Assembly: GCF_900618535.1 (NCBI RefSeq)
Contig: NZ_UYJA01000001.1
Coordinates: 496,001 to 560,000, forward strand
Origin: Pseudomonas bubulae
Lineage (GTDB): Bacteria; Pseudomonadota; Gammaproteobacteria; Pseudomonadales; Pseudomonadaceae
Direction: 5' to 3'
Length of the DNA: 64,000 nt
Positions 19,851-28,791 of this stretch are shown here, piece by piece. The notes beneath the pieces are model-generated. The model made no database searches and was not told where the DNA came from. It was given only the letters and a program-made list of their open reading frames with translations. The first letter of the stretch is position 1; each line of letters begins with the position of its first letter. Position numbers and translations under genes: made by a program.

Positions 19851-19937
19851 TGCAAGGCTCCATAACCTATCTGCCAATTTGCCCGCCGCATTGACTGGAG
19901 CAGACAGAAGGAAAACTTCAAAAGATAATTTTAATAT

Positions 19938-20063
19938 TCATAAAAGCGGTTTCTGATACGCCTGTTCTAATGCACGTCGACGATCGAACAGCGCCTGCGA
20001 CGCATAGATCAATATAACGAGCGCACCTGGAATACACACTAGGATTTGCCTCAAAACGATCAT
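19938..20063 (-). CDS. Possible small membrane protein, 41 aa
   Basis: A short open frame in the 357-bp gap between the Roc-like operon and the fimbrial operon. It reads MIVLRQILVCIPGALVILIY followed by ASQALFDRRRALEQAY and a few more residues: one convincing membrane helix, then a basic and helical tail. The upstream AGGG is weak and poorly spaced. It may be a real leader or small membrane protein, or a chance frame in a promoter region. Confidence 0.35.
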   Translation of the reverse strand: MIVLRQILVCIPGALVILIYASQALFDRRRALEQAYQKPLL

Positions 20064-20207
20064 GACTGCACGGCACCCTGCTTATATATAAAGTTGTACC
20101 CCGCCTGAAATATTATTTTAAGGCAATCCTCAAAGACAGCAGCAGAACGCCCCCCTAACATGGGCTCCGCAGTTCGCTGAACACACTACAACCTTAAGGA
20201 TATCAAC
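20064..20207 (+). promoter_or_regulatory. Upstream region of the fimbrial operon
   Basis: The sequence is AT-rich. TTATATATAA at 20082-20091 resembles a sigma-70 -10 element about 120 bases before the pilin start. AAGGA at 20196-20200 is the ribosome site of the pilin. This is where a RocA-type regulator would be expected to bind; no repeat could be assigned with confidence. Confidence 0.4.
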
Positions 20208-20804
20208 ATGAAAAAGCTCTACCTTGCCATTCTCAGCCTGTCGGCTCTCGCCGCTTCCGGCGCTACTTTTGCAGAGCCTGTTACAGTTAAAGGTGGCAGT
20301 GGCCAGATCAACTTTATGGGCTTCATTAACAATGATGCCTGTTCTGTTGACGGCAGCACCGGTAAAGACAAAGTTATTTCTGTTGATATGGGCAACATAT
20401 CGATCAAGGACATGGGCAGCGATACAGCCCCTAACGCCGGGCGCATCAGCGCCAATGACTTTAACTTGAAGGTCAACTGTAATGCTGGCACCAAAGTATC
20501 AATGGTGTTCAAACCAAGCCTCAACGGGGGCTCTGGCCTGGTTACAGGTAAAAAAGTGTTGAAGCTGCAAGGCACAGATGCGGCCAAAGGGGTGGGTATC
20601 GCCCTGCTTGACAGTGATGGTGCTTTGATAGACCTGACCTCAGACACCACTGCCTTGGTCACAACCGGTCTTAGCGGCGAGAAAGCCGTCGGTGGTGACG
20701 GCACCTTGTCATTCGCCGCTGCCTACGTCACCACGGGTGATGCATCAACCGCCGTTGCCGGTACAGGTAACGCAACACTGCCATTTGTACTTCAGTACGA
20801 ATAA
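20208..20804 (+). CDS. Major fimbrial subunit (type 1/Cup-type pilin)
   Basis: A 198-residue secreted pilin. The signal peptide is residues 1-22, cleaved after ATFA. The mature protein has C45 and C91 placed for the conserved pilin disulfide, the alternating hydrophobic pattern of chaperone-usher subunits, and a C terminus LPFVLQYE with the penultimate Tyr bound by the chaperone. It is exported, folded on the chaperone at 20872 and polymerised by the usher at 21716. As the first gene of the operon with a strong Shine-Dalgarno site, it fits the most abundant subunit. Closest recognised relatives are CupA1/CupB1/CupC1-like pilins; which Cup class is unclear. Confidence 0.9.
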   Translation: MKKLYLAILSLSALAASGATFAEPVTVKGGSGQINFMGFINNDACSVDGSTGKDKVISVDMGNISIKDMGSDTAPNAGRISANDFNLKVNCNAGTKVSMVFKPSLNGGSGLVTGKKVLKLQGTDAAKGVGIALLDSDGALIDLTSDTTALVTTGLSGEKAVGGDGTLSFAAAYVTTGDASTAVAGTGNATLPFVLQYE

Positions 20805-20871
20805 ATCTGGATACAGGGCGGAGGCTGTCGGGCCTCCCCTCCCCCCACTTACATTTTTTTGGGCCACACCT

Positions 20872-21627
20872 ATGATGCGACGTTCAATCCCTGTTTTTCT
20901 AAGTGCTATCAGCCTGTTTGTCACCACTGAAGCATTCGCGAGCATTTCGTTAAGTGCAACACGGGTGATATTTGATGGCTCACGCAAAGAAGCCAATATC
21001 ACGGTACGCAATGGGGGGCAAAACGTGTTGGTGCAGTCATGGATCGATAGCGACCTGGCTGAAAATACATCGCTGCCATTTGCTATCACTCCACCGCTGG
21101 CCCGTGTCGCGGCCAATCAACAACAATTACTGCGTATTCTTTACGAAGGTGGAGGCATGCCGATCGACAAAGAATCGGTCGTGTGGCTCAACGTTCAGGA
21201 AATACCGCAAGCCAGTGCAAGCGACGCCAACATATTGCAATTAGCCGTGCGTCAACGGGTCAAAGTTTTTTTTCGGCCAGCGGATTTACCTGGCGAAGCA
21301 GCCAAGGCGCCTGCGCAACTAAAATGGAAACTGCAAAACGAGGGCGGGCAAACCCTTCTAAAGGTCAATAATCCTGGTCATTACCATGTGTCATTAGCTG
21401 ACCTTGAAGTGGGCAAGAGCGATAAAGCCGAATTGATTATCGGCGCCACCATGATCGCTCCTGGCGAGGACAGAACGTTCAAGTTAAAAGCTGCGCCCCT
21501 GTCTTTATCGCCTTCATTGCGATTTGCAAGCATTAATGATTATGGCGCCCTGCAGAAATTTGAAACAACCGTGAACTTCCAGTCAATGAGTTCGGCAACC
21601 CCAGCAGAAGTCCAAGAACAACAATAA
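20872..21627 (+). CDS. Periplasmic fimbrial chaperone (PapD/CupA2 family)
   Basis: A 251-residue protein. The open frame extends upstream into the pilin gene, but ATG 20872 is followed directly by a signal peptide (FLSAISLFVTTEAFA), so it is the likely start. Two immunoglobulin-like domains are seen: the first with SATRVIFDGSRKEANITVRN and the proline-rich IFALPPLARV-like stretch (ITPPLARVAANQQQLLRILY), then SVVWLNVQEIP, a family signature, and RVKVFFRPADLP. It donates a strand to pilin subunits and delivers them to the usher. It lies 67 bases after the pilin. Confidence 0.9.
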   Translation: MMRRSIPVFLSAISLFVTTEAFASISLSATRVIFDGSRKEANITVRNGGQNVLVQSWIDSDLAENTSLPFAITPPLARVAANQQQLLRILYEGGGMPIDKESVVWLNVQEIPQASASDANILQLAVRQRVKVFFRPADLPGEAAKAPAQLKWKLQNEGGQTLLKVNNPGHYHVSLADLEVGKSDKAELIIGATMIAPGEDRTFKLKAAPLSLSPSLRFASINDYGALQKFETTVNFQSMSSATPAEVQEQQ

Positions 21628-21715
21628 ATCACCTGCCCCAACGGCTATGCCTCGAGCTTTATTATTCGCACACTTTATGACGGCATACGTCATATTGACG
21701 ACATAGGCTATCCAT

Positions 21716-24286
21716 ATGTTTTTCTCCAATAATCACACGCATGATAGTTGCGTAGAAAAACGCGCCCGCACAGATGCCTCCCCTATAATCAGCACTATTC
21801 ACCCGCTGTATTTGGTCGTTACTATCACACTGTCGAGCATGGCTTGGGGCGAAGAACCGGCACAGCCACAAGAAGAAGTTTACAACACCACTTTTTTCCA
21901 GGGTGGAGCCTCGGTGGACCTGCACACACTGTTGAGCACCCACCGTGTATTACCAGGAAAATACCGGGTCGACTTATACAGTAATGACGTACTGGTGGGT
22001 CGCAGGGATATCGAGTTCGCGCCCAACGCGCACAACGGCAAGGTCGAGCCGTGCATGACGGTTGATCTGATTCAACAACTTGGCGTTGATCTACAAAAGC
22101 TGCAAGACCAGGGGTTGCTTGATCCCGAGTTATCGCAAGCCTGCCATGACCTGACGTCCATGATTGATAAAGCTACGTGGCGCTACGACTCCAGCCGCTT
22201 ACGGCTTTATTTCAGCGTGCCGCAATTGGCAATGGCTCGAGGCTTGCGTGGTTTTGTGGACCCAGAACTATGGGACGAAGGTGTTCCGGCCGGGTTTATC
22301 AACTATCAGTTCAACAGCAACCGCAGCTCCACTGAGTTCAGCACACAGGTCTCCAACAACTTGAGCATGCGCAATGGCATCAACCTGGGCGCATGGCGCC
22401 TGCGCAACGAGTCGAATCTGAGCACCCGCACCGGTCATGCAAACACATTCAAGAGTAATCGCAGTTACGTGCAGCGTGACGTTACCGCTCTCAAGGGGCA
22501 GTTCAGTGCCGGGGAGATCTTCTCCGATACCGAGCTGTTCAACAGCGTGCGTTATCGCGGGGTAAAACTGGCCTCGGATGAAGGCATGCGTGCCGACAGC
22601 GAACGGGGTTATGCGCCGATCATTCGCGGTGTCGCCGATTCCAATGCGGTGGTCGAGATTCGTCAGGACAACTACATTCTTTACACCACTACCGTGCCGC
22701 CTGGTCCGTTCGAGATCAGCGATATATACCCTACGGGTTCCAACGGTGATCTGGAGGTGGTGATTATCGAAGCCGACGGTCGTCGCAGAATCAGCAAACA
22801 GGCTTTTTCCGCGCTTCCCACGATGGTTCGCGAAGGGCAGCTCAAATACAGTGTGTCTGCTGGCCAATACGCCAGCAACGCCGAGGGCGCAGCATCGCCC
22901 TCCTTTGTCAGCAGCACCGCCGCCTATGGCATAAACAGCAACCTGACAGGTATTGCGGGCCTGCAAGCCAGTGAAAATTTCCAGGCGTTTTCGCTCGGAG
23001 CCGCGAAGAACACTTCCCTTGGCGCGGTCTCATTCGATCTCACCCAGTCATCCAGCCGCGCCCAGGGTAAAACCACCCAGGGCAACAGCGTGCGGGCGCT
23101 CTATGCAAAAACATTCACCGGCACCGATACCAGCTTCACCCTGGCCGCCTATCGCTACTCCACAGAAGGCTATCGCAGCTTCAGCGATCATGTTGAAGAC
23201 ATCAGTGAGGGCATCAGGCCGCGCAGTGGCAGCTCTAAAACCCGCACCGACCTGACCGTCAACCAGACCCTGGGTGGGACACGACAATATGGTTCGCTCT
23301 ATATCAACGGCACCGACCAGCGCTATTGGAACCGGGGTGGCTCACGCACTTTCTCTGCGGGTTACAGCAACAACTGGGGCGAACTCAACTACAGCCTGAG
23401 TGCGAGCAGGAGCCTGGATATTGATGAACGCGGCGTGTCGAACACGGACAATCAGGTCAACCTCTCGGTCTCTTTCCCGCTGGGCTCTCGCCCCCGGTCG
23501 CCACGGGCCTTTGTGTCCACCACAAGTGACCGCAGCGGCAACAGCACACAATTAGGGGTCAGTGGTTATCTGTCGGACAACAGTGATTCGTTTTACTCAG
23601 TCCAGGCCGGTGACAGCAGTCAGGGTGGTGAATCCGGCTCTCTCAGTGTGAACACCCGCACATCGATAGCCGACATCAGTGTCGGCTACAGCAAAGGCAG
23701 GGGCTTTGACTCCCAAAACGTGAACGTCTCCGGCTCGGTAATCGCCCACGGCGGCGGGGTCAACCTTGGGCAAACCGTAGGTGAAACCTTCGCCCTGGTC
23801 GAAGTCGCGGGAATATCCGGCGTCGAGATCAGCACGCACTCGGGGGTCACGACCGGCAACAACGGTTACGCCGTTATTCCCAACACCCAGCCATACCGGG
23901 TGAACTGGTTGAGCCTGGACACCCGTAACCTGGGCGGTGACGTTGAACTTGATAGCGCCACCCAACAACTGGTGCCGCGCCGAGGCGCGGTGGTGGTGGC
24001 ACGCTTCGAGGGCCGCAAGGGCCGGCGGATTCAGTTTGAACTGTTCGATGCACAAAACCGCTCAATCCCGTTCGGTGCCTCGGTGGAAGACGCCAAGGGT
24101 GTGCAACTGGCGATTTCCGACCCTACGGGCAAAGCCCTGGCCATGGTCGAGGACGACAGCGCCACGCTGACCATCAAATGGCAAGGCAAGCAATGCCAGG
24201 CGGCCTATGCACTGGCACCAAAGCAGGAAAAGGTGAACTACGAACGCTTCAAGCTGATTTGCTTGCCCGGCACCGAGGGGCGTTGA
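21716..24286 (+). CDS. Outer-membrane fimbrial usher (FimD/PapC family)
   Basis: An 856-residue usher, the normal length. A hydrophobic segment at about 30-45 (YLVVTITLSSMAWG) serves as the signal; the preceding hydrophilic stretch is unusually long, so the start could lie further in. The N-terminal domain binds chaperone-subunit complexes (FFQGGASVDL, LPGKYRVDLYSN). The beta-barrel with plug follows (GVKLASDEGM, YAPIIRGVADSNAVVEI). The C-terminal domain holds the expected cysteine pair (GKQCQAAY and KLICLPG). It forms the secretion and assembly pore for the fimbria. Confidence 0.93.
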   Translation: MFFSNNHTHDSCVEKRARTDASPIISTIHPLYLVVTITLSSMAWGEEPAQPQEEVYNTTFFQGGASVDLHTLLSTHRVLPGKYRVDLYSNDVLVGRRDIEFAPNAHNGKVEPCMTVDLIQQLGVDLQKLQDQGLLDPELSQACHDLTSMIDKATWRYDSSRLRLYFSVPQLAMARGLRGFVDPELWDEGVPAGFINYQFNSNRSSTEFSTQVSNNLSMRNGINLGAWRLRNESNLSTRTGHANTFKSNRSYVQRDVTALKGQFSAGEIFSDTELFNSVRYRGVKLASDEGMRADSERGYAPIIRGVADSNAVVEIRQDNYILYTTTVPPGPFEISDIYPTGSNGDLEVVIIEADGRRRISKQAFSALPTMVREGQLKYSVSAGQYASNAEGAASPSFVSSTAAYGINSNLTGIAGLQASENFQAFSLGAAKNTSLGAVSFDLTQSSSRAQGKTTQGNSVRALYAKTFTGTDTSFTLAAYRYSTEGYRSFSDHVEDISEGIRPRSGSSKTRTDLTVNQTLGGTRQYGSLYINGTDQRYWNRGGSRTFSAGYSNNWGELNYSLSASRSLDIDERGVSNTDNQVNLSVSFPLGSRPRSPRAFVSTTSDRSGNSTQLGVSGYLSDNSDSFYSVQAGDSSQGGESGSLSVNTRTSIADISVGYSKGRGFDSQNVNVSGSVIAHGGGVNLGQTVGETFALVEVAGISGVEISTHSGVTTGNNGYAVIPNTQPYRVNWLSLDTRNLGGDVELDSATQQLVPRRGAVVVARFEGRKGRRIQFELFDAQNRSIPFGASVEDAKGVQLAISDPTGKALAMVEDDSATLTIKWQGKQCQAAYALAPKQEKVNYERFKLICLPGTEGR

Positions 24287-24311
24287 TTCTCAAACTGGAA
24301 AAGGCACGCTT

Positions 24312-25295
24312 ATGTACAACACACACATAAAACCTATAAAGCTCCTGCCGTTACTTGCCCTGCTTTTACTCATTACCCACACGGACGCATTCGCAGACTG
24401 TCGTTTTAATGAAGGTAGAAATCCCCTCACGCCGTCTGAGGTTCTGCTAAAAGGCCCCGGCGTTATCAGCATACCCACCGACCTTGAAAACAACCGTACG
24501 ATATATGAAGGCTTTTATATAGCACGCGGCACCAACGGTATTAGCTGTAACAACGTTACGCCCATCGGCCTGATCCCAAATCCTGCGTTAGGGCCGGTGC
24601 CGGCGAGCGGGTATCTATTCCCGATTAAAGACAGCGGCGTTGCTCTGCAGATATTCAACAACTATGCAGAACCCGATTACACAATCAATGTGTTTGGCGA
24701 CAGAACCGTGTACCGGACAAACTCATGGGGCGTTTACGGGACAGGGTTTATTTACAGGTTTGTAAAAATCGGCACCATCAAGCATGGCACCGTAATCGGC
24801 CCTTTCACGGTCGGGACGATAAATTACGGAACGTTGGTCACTCACAACGTGACCATGACCGGCAGCCTGATTATCTCCGCATCATCCTGCAAAAGCCCCG
24901 ATGTTTCGGTGAACATGGGTTATTACGTGGCCAGTGAAGTGACGAGCAGCCGAGGCCAGACCCAACCCGTAAGCTTTGATATTGCGCTCAATGAATGCCC
25001 CGACGGTATCAACAAAGTGACTTACTCGCTGCAAGCCAACACGCCTGTTATCGACAGGGAAACTGGCCTCGTCGCACTGGATGGTGCGTCCGGCGCCAAA
25101 GGCATCGGGCTGCGAATAATGGGCGGCGATGGAACACCTCTGGCTTTGGACAAGGCACATGATTTCAGCGCTTATGATGTTCGAGGCGGCAACTTCAAAA
25201 TCCCGCTGAGTGCCGCCTATATTCAACTTGACAACCAAACATTGGGATTTGGTACCGCCAATACATCCCTGACGTTTACGATCAGCTATTTATAA
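24312..25295 (+). CDS. Fimbrial tip adhesin/minor subunit, copy 1
   Basis: A 327-residue protein with a signal peptide (LLPLLALLLLITHTDAFA) and a two-part layout as in FimH-type adhesins. The N-terminal domain of about 150 residues has cysteines in ADCRF and ISCNN. The C-terminal pilin domain has paired cysteines (SSCKSPDV and NECPDG) and ends FTISYL with the penultimate Tyr. It lies 25 bases after the usher with AAAGG upstream. It is closely related to the next gene, and both may cap the fibre and bind a receptor. Ligand unknown. Confidence 0.85.
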   Translation: MYNTHIKPIKLLPLLALLLLITHTDAFADCRFNEGRNPLTPSEVLLKGPGVISIPTDLENNRTIYEGFYIARGTNGISCNNVTPIGLIPNPALGPVPASGYLFPIKDSGVALQIFNNYAEPDYTINVFGDRTVYRTNSWGVYGTGFIYRFVKIGTIKHGTVIGPFTVGTINYGTLVTHNVTMTGSLIISASSCKSPDVSVNMGYYVASEVTSSRGQTQPVSFDIALNECPDGINKVTYSLQANTPVIDRETGLVALDGASGAKGIGLRIMGGDGTPLALDKAHDFSAYDVRGGNFKIPLSAAYIQLDNQTLGFGTANTSLTFTISYL

Positions 25296-25335
25296 CTCGC
25301 ATCCTGCGATCTGAATGAACTACCCTGGAGCTACT

Positions 25336-26373
25336 GTGCAGCGCAGACAAACAACTATCCACACATATGCAACAACAAACATCCTCCCTGGTGCAATACA
25401 AAAAACACGTCATGGAAAACTTTTGCCGTTACTGGCCCTGCTTTTACTCTTCAGGCACGCAGACTCATCCGCCGACTGTCGTTTCAATAACGGAAACAAC
25501 CCCCTCACAGCAGCTGAAGTTCTTCTCAAAGGCCCTGGTATTATCAGCATCCCTGCCGACCTGGAACATGACCGTACGGTCTATGAAAGCTCTTATATAG
25601 CGCGCGAAACCAACAATATAACGTGTGATAGCATTACGCCCATCGGCCTGATTCCAAATCCTGCATTAGGGCCGGCGCCGGCGAGCGGGTATATATTCCC
25701 GATAAAAAACAGCGGCATTGCACTGCAGATGTTCAGTTCCTACGATGACCCCAAATACACAATCAATGTGTTTGGCGACAGAACCCACCGTCCGACAAAC
25801 GTAGGGGGTGCTTACGGGGTGAGGTTTATTTACCGATTTGTGAAAATCGGCACCATCAAACACGGCTCGGTTATAGGTCCTTTTACAGTCGGTACGATCA
25901 ATTACGGGACACTGGTCACTCACAACGTAACCATGACCGGCAGCCTGATCATCTCCGCATCATCCTGCAAAACCCCCGATGTCTCAGTGAATATGGGCGA
26001 TTATGTGGCCAGTGAAGTCACAGGCAGTCGAGGCCAGACACACCCCGTAAACTTCGATATTGCCCTCAATGCATGCCCCCAAGGCATCGACAAGGTGACC
26101 TATTCGCTGCAAGCCAATACCCCCGTTATCGACAGGGAAAATGGCCTGGTTGCGCTGGACGGCGCGTCCGGCGCCAAGGGCGTCGGGCTACGGATAATGG
26201 ATGGTGATGGCACCCCGTTGGCTCTGGACAAGGCGCATGTGTTCAGCGCTTACGATGTACAGGGCGGCAACTTCAAGATCCCGCTGAGCGCCGCCTATAT
26301 TCACCTCGAAGATCAAACGCTGGGGTTTGGCACCGCCAATACGTCCATGACCTTTACGATGAGTTATTTATAG
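25336..26373 (+). CDS. Fimbrial tip adhesin/minor subunit, copy 2 (tandem paralogue)
   Basis: About 345 residues from a GTG at 25336, which has GGAG five bases upstream. ATG 25315 is in frame but lacks a ribosome site. It parallels copy 1 almost throughout: ADCRFNNGNNPLTAAEVLLK, then PIGLIPNPALGPAPASGY, and the pilin domain differs at only a few positions. The N-terminal leader before GKLLPLLALLLL is longer and positively charged. The most divergent stretch is the region after FGDRT, inside the presumed binding domain. The pair looks like a recent tandem duplication with divergence concentrated in the adhesive half. Confidence 0.85.
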   Translation: MQRRQTTIHTYATTNILPGAIQKTRHGKLLPLLALLLLFRHADSSADCRFNNGNNPLTAAEVLLKGPGIISIPADLEHDRTVYESSYIARETNNITCDSITPIGLIPNPALGPAPASGYIFPIKNSGIALQMFSSYDDPKYTINVFGDRTHRPTNVGGAYGVRFIYRFVKIGTIKHGSVIGPFTVGTINYGTLVTHNVTMTGSLIISASSCKTPDVSVNMGDYVASEVTGSRGQTHPVNFDIALNACPQGIDKVTYSLQANTPVIDRENGLVALDGASGAKGVGLRIMDGDGTPLALDKAHVFSAYDVQGGNFKIPLSAAYIHLEDQTLGFGTANTSMTFTMSYL

Positions 26374-26505
26374 TCACGCGAGCCCATGCTTGCGTTACGC
26401 ATACCCAATTGCGGCCATTGAACAAATTTTCAGACAATAATACTCAGAGCGCTGCATAACCCCTGTAAAATCGCTGCCCTACGCCCCACACACCGAGCAG
26501 CAACC

Positions 26506-26667
26506 ATGAATCGTCGTAAAAAAATCAACCAGATATTGAAGGCCAATGCCAAGAAGGCCAACGCCAAGCTGGCCCCGAAGAACAAGAACCCGTACATCAG
26601 CAAGGCTGACCGCCTGAAGCTGGCCGAGCAATCGGAGCAGGACACCACAACAACCACCGGGGATTAA
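26506..26667 (+). CDS. DUF2986 small protein, 53 aa
   Basis: A short, very basic protein beginning MNRRKKINQILKANAKKANA and ending in a run of Thr followed by GD. This is the DUF2986 family, common in gammaproteobacteria and of unknown function; the Lys/Asn/Ala-rich part (AKKANAKLAPKNKNPY) suggests nucleic-acid or ribosome contact, but that is inference. It ends 3 bases before the GNAT gene, so the two are likely co-transcribed. Confidence 0.85.
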   Translation: MNRRKKINQILKANAKKANAKLAPKNKNPYISKADRLKLAEQSEQDTTTTTGD

Positions 26668-26670
26668 GCC

Positions 26671-27168
26671 ATGGTCATGCCCGAGCCCCTCTTCAGGCAG
26701 GCAACGCCCCAGGATGCCGAATCCTGCTATCAGATCGAGGTTTCGGCCTATGAAGGCGATGAAGCCGCCACCCTGGAGAAGATCCGAACGCGAATCGCCC
26801 AGTATCCCCAAGGGTTTCTTGTGCTTGAGCAGGCTGCGGAAATCGTCGGGTTTATCAATAGCGGCTGTGCCTACAACGTCGTGATGTCGGATGAGGCTTT
26901 CAAGGAGCTGATCGGCCACGACCCTGTTGCACCCAATGTGGTAATCATGTCCGTAGTGGTTGCCCCCGCACACCAGGGCAAGGGCTTTGCCAGGCTGCTC
27001 ATGAATGAGTTTGTCAGGCAGATGAGCAACCAGGGCAAGCACTCGATCCATCTGATGTGCAAAGAACAGCATGTACCTCTCTATACCCGCATGGACTATC
27101 AGTACGTCCAGCCATCGCCCTCCGGGCATGGCGGCATGGCCTGGCATGAAATGGTCATGGCGCTCTGA
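26671..27168 (+). CDS. GNAT-family N-acetyltransferase
   Basis: A 165-residue acetyltransferase. The acetyl-CoA loop reads VVAPAHQGKGFARLLMNEF (the Q/R-x-x-G-x-G/A motif), preceded by the strand VVIMSVVVAP and followed by LYTRMDYQYV, as in typical GNAT enzymes. The start lies behind GGGGAT in the end of the DUF2986 gene; ATG 26677 is an alternative. Acceptor substrate unknown. Confidence 0.88.
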   Translation: MVMPEPLFRQATPQDAESCYQIEVSAYEGDEAATLEKIRTRIAQYPQGFLVLEQAAEIVGFINSGCAYNVVMSDEAFKELIGHDPVAPNVVIMSVVVAPAHQGKGFARLLMNEFVRQMSNQGKHSIHLMCKEQHVPLYTRMDYQYVQPSPSGHGGMAWHEMVMAL

Positions 27169-27204
27169 CGGCTGAGAAAGCTTGCCGGATCAATAGCCCA
27201 CCGC

Positions 27205-27226
27205 GAGAGTCCTACTTTTGACTCTC
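27205..27226. terminator. Possible bidirectional terminator hairpin
   Basis: An inverted repeat GAGAGTC (27205-27211) with GACTCTC (27220-27226) lies between the convergent GNAT and MFS genes. The loop is 8 bases and there is no T-run, so assignment is tentative. Confidence 0.35.
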
Positions 27227-27233
27227 CCGCACC

Positions 27234-28598
27234 TCAAGCCTGTCCGGGCTGCTGCATCAAACGCAGGCCACTGGCCAACGCACCCGCCAGGGCAAAAGCG
27301 CAGCCCAGCCACAATGCATGGTACGGGCCGCTGACCGCAGACAAGTGAAAGCACAGCGCCACCAGTGACGCGCCCAGTGTCTGCCCCAGCAACCGCGACG
27401 TGGCGACAATACCGCTGGCTCCACCACTGCGGGCCAGCGGCGCACTGGTCATGATCGCCTTGAGGTTGGGCGACTGGAAAAACCCGAAACCGGCGCCACA
27501 CAACGCCATGCGCCAGCCAATATCAAAGGTCGAAGCGCCTTCGCTCAATAACGCCAGCGCTGCCATGCCTGCGCTCAACATCAACAGGCCGATGCCGCAC
27601 AGCAGTGCCAGCGATACGCGGTCCGCCAGACGCCCGGCAATCAGCGCCATAACCGCTACCACCGCGGGCCACGGCGTCATCAAAAAACCGGTAGCCACCT
27701 GGCTGTGGCCAAGCGCCGTCTGCAACAGAAAAGGCAACGAAACAAACGCCAGCCCCTGGGCGCTGAACGCACAGATCGCGGTCAGAGAGGACAAGGCAAA
27801 CAGTGGCCGTTTGAACAGATCAATCGCCAGCATCGGTGCCGGATGCGCAGCCTGACGGCGCATCAGCCATACCCCGCACACCAGCGCCACGCCGATCAGC
27901 CCCAGGCTTAAATCGCCCTCGGCGCCATGTACCGCCGAACCCAGCCCCAGCACCAGCAAGGCAAACAGCCCGGCACACAAAATTGCGGCCAGCCGGTCAA
28001 ACGCGTGTCCGCTTCTGGGAATTTCCGGCAGCGAGCGCAAGCCCAGTACAACGGCCAGCAGTCCCAACGGTACATTGATCAGGTACAGCCAATGCCAGGT
28101 CGTCACCGACAGGATGGCCGATGCAGCCGTTGGCCCCAGAGTGAAAGCCAGCCCCACCACCAGCGAGTTATAGCCCAGCCCCCTGCCCAGAATTTTTGCC
28201 GGATAGATGTGGCGCAACAACGCGATATTCACACTCATGATCGCCGCAGCGCCCAGCCCTTGCACCACCCGCGCGGCAGTCAGCGTGGGCAGCGACCACG
28301 CCAGCCCGCAGAACAGGGAGGCCAGGATAAACACCAGCAGGCCGCCGAGAAAAACCCGGCGATGGCCCAACACGTCACTGAGGGAAGCAAACGGCAACAC
28401 CGCGGCAATGGTCGCCAGTTGGTAAGCGTTGACTACCCAGATGACCGAGGCGGAGTCAGTGCCGATGCCTTCGGCCAGGGTTGGCAAGGCGGTGTTGATG
28501 ATGGCGGTATCGAGGGTCGCCATGCCAATCCCCAGGGAGATCGCGATCACGGCAGGCAGGCGTTTGTTACTGGGCAAACCATCGACAACTGAAGACAT
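27234..28598 (-). CDS. MFS drug:proton antiporter, DHA2 (EmrB/QacA) type
   Basis: A 454-residue inner-membrane transporter with about fourteen hydrophobic segments. The DHA2 signature is at the N terminus (LDTAIINTALPTLAEGIG), followed by WVVNAYQLATIAAVLP and the loop motif LSDVLGHRRVFLGG. ATG 28598 is preceded by GGATT; the in-frame TTG at 28604 is less likely. Family members export drugs, dyes or small toxic compounds. No membrane-fusion partner or TetR/MarR regulator is adjacent. Substrate unknown. Confidence 0.88.
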   Translation of the reverse strand: MSSVVDGLPSNKRLPAVIAISLGIGMATLDTAIINTALPTLAEGIGTDSASVIWVVNAYQLATIAAVLPFASLSDVLGHRRVFLGGLLVFILASLFCGLAWSLPTLTAARVVQGLGAAAIMSVNIALLRHIYPAKILGRGLGYNSLVVGLAFTLGPTAASAILSVTTWHWLYLINVPLGLLAVVLGLRSLPEIPRSGHAFDRLAAILCAGLFALLVLGLGSAVHGAEGDLSLGLIGVALVCGVWLMRRQAAHPAPMLAIDLFKRPLFALSSLTAICAFSAQGLAFVSLPFLLQTALGHSQVATGFLMTPWPAVVAVMALIAGRLADRVSLALLCGIGLLMLSAGMAALALLSEGASTFDIGWRMALCGAGFGFFQSPNLKAIMTSAPLARSGGASGIVATSRLLGQTLGASLVALCFHLSAVSGPYHALWLGCAFALAGALASGLRLMQQPGQA

Positions 28599-28791
28599 GA
28601 GCAATCCGCGTACACGACAAAAACGTCAAGATTAAGGCCTGCATAGGATATTTTCTGTGGCCGATTGCGCACTCGGACGAAATTTCATGTTCGTCGATAG
28701 CCTTGTAGCCACACCGGATTATTGCTGCTTTACCAACAATGTTTCTCAGGCCTGAGGATTTCTCCCAAAAAACATCCGAACGTTCGGCAGC

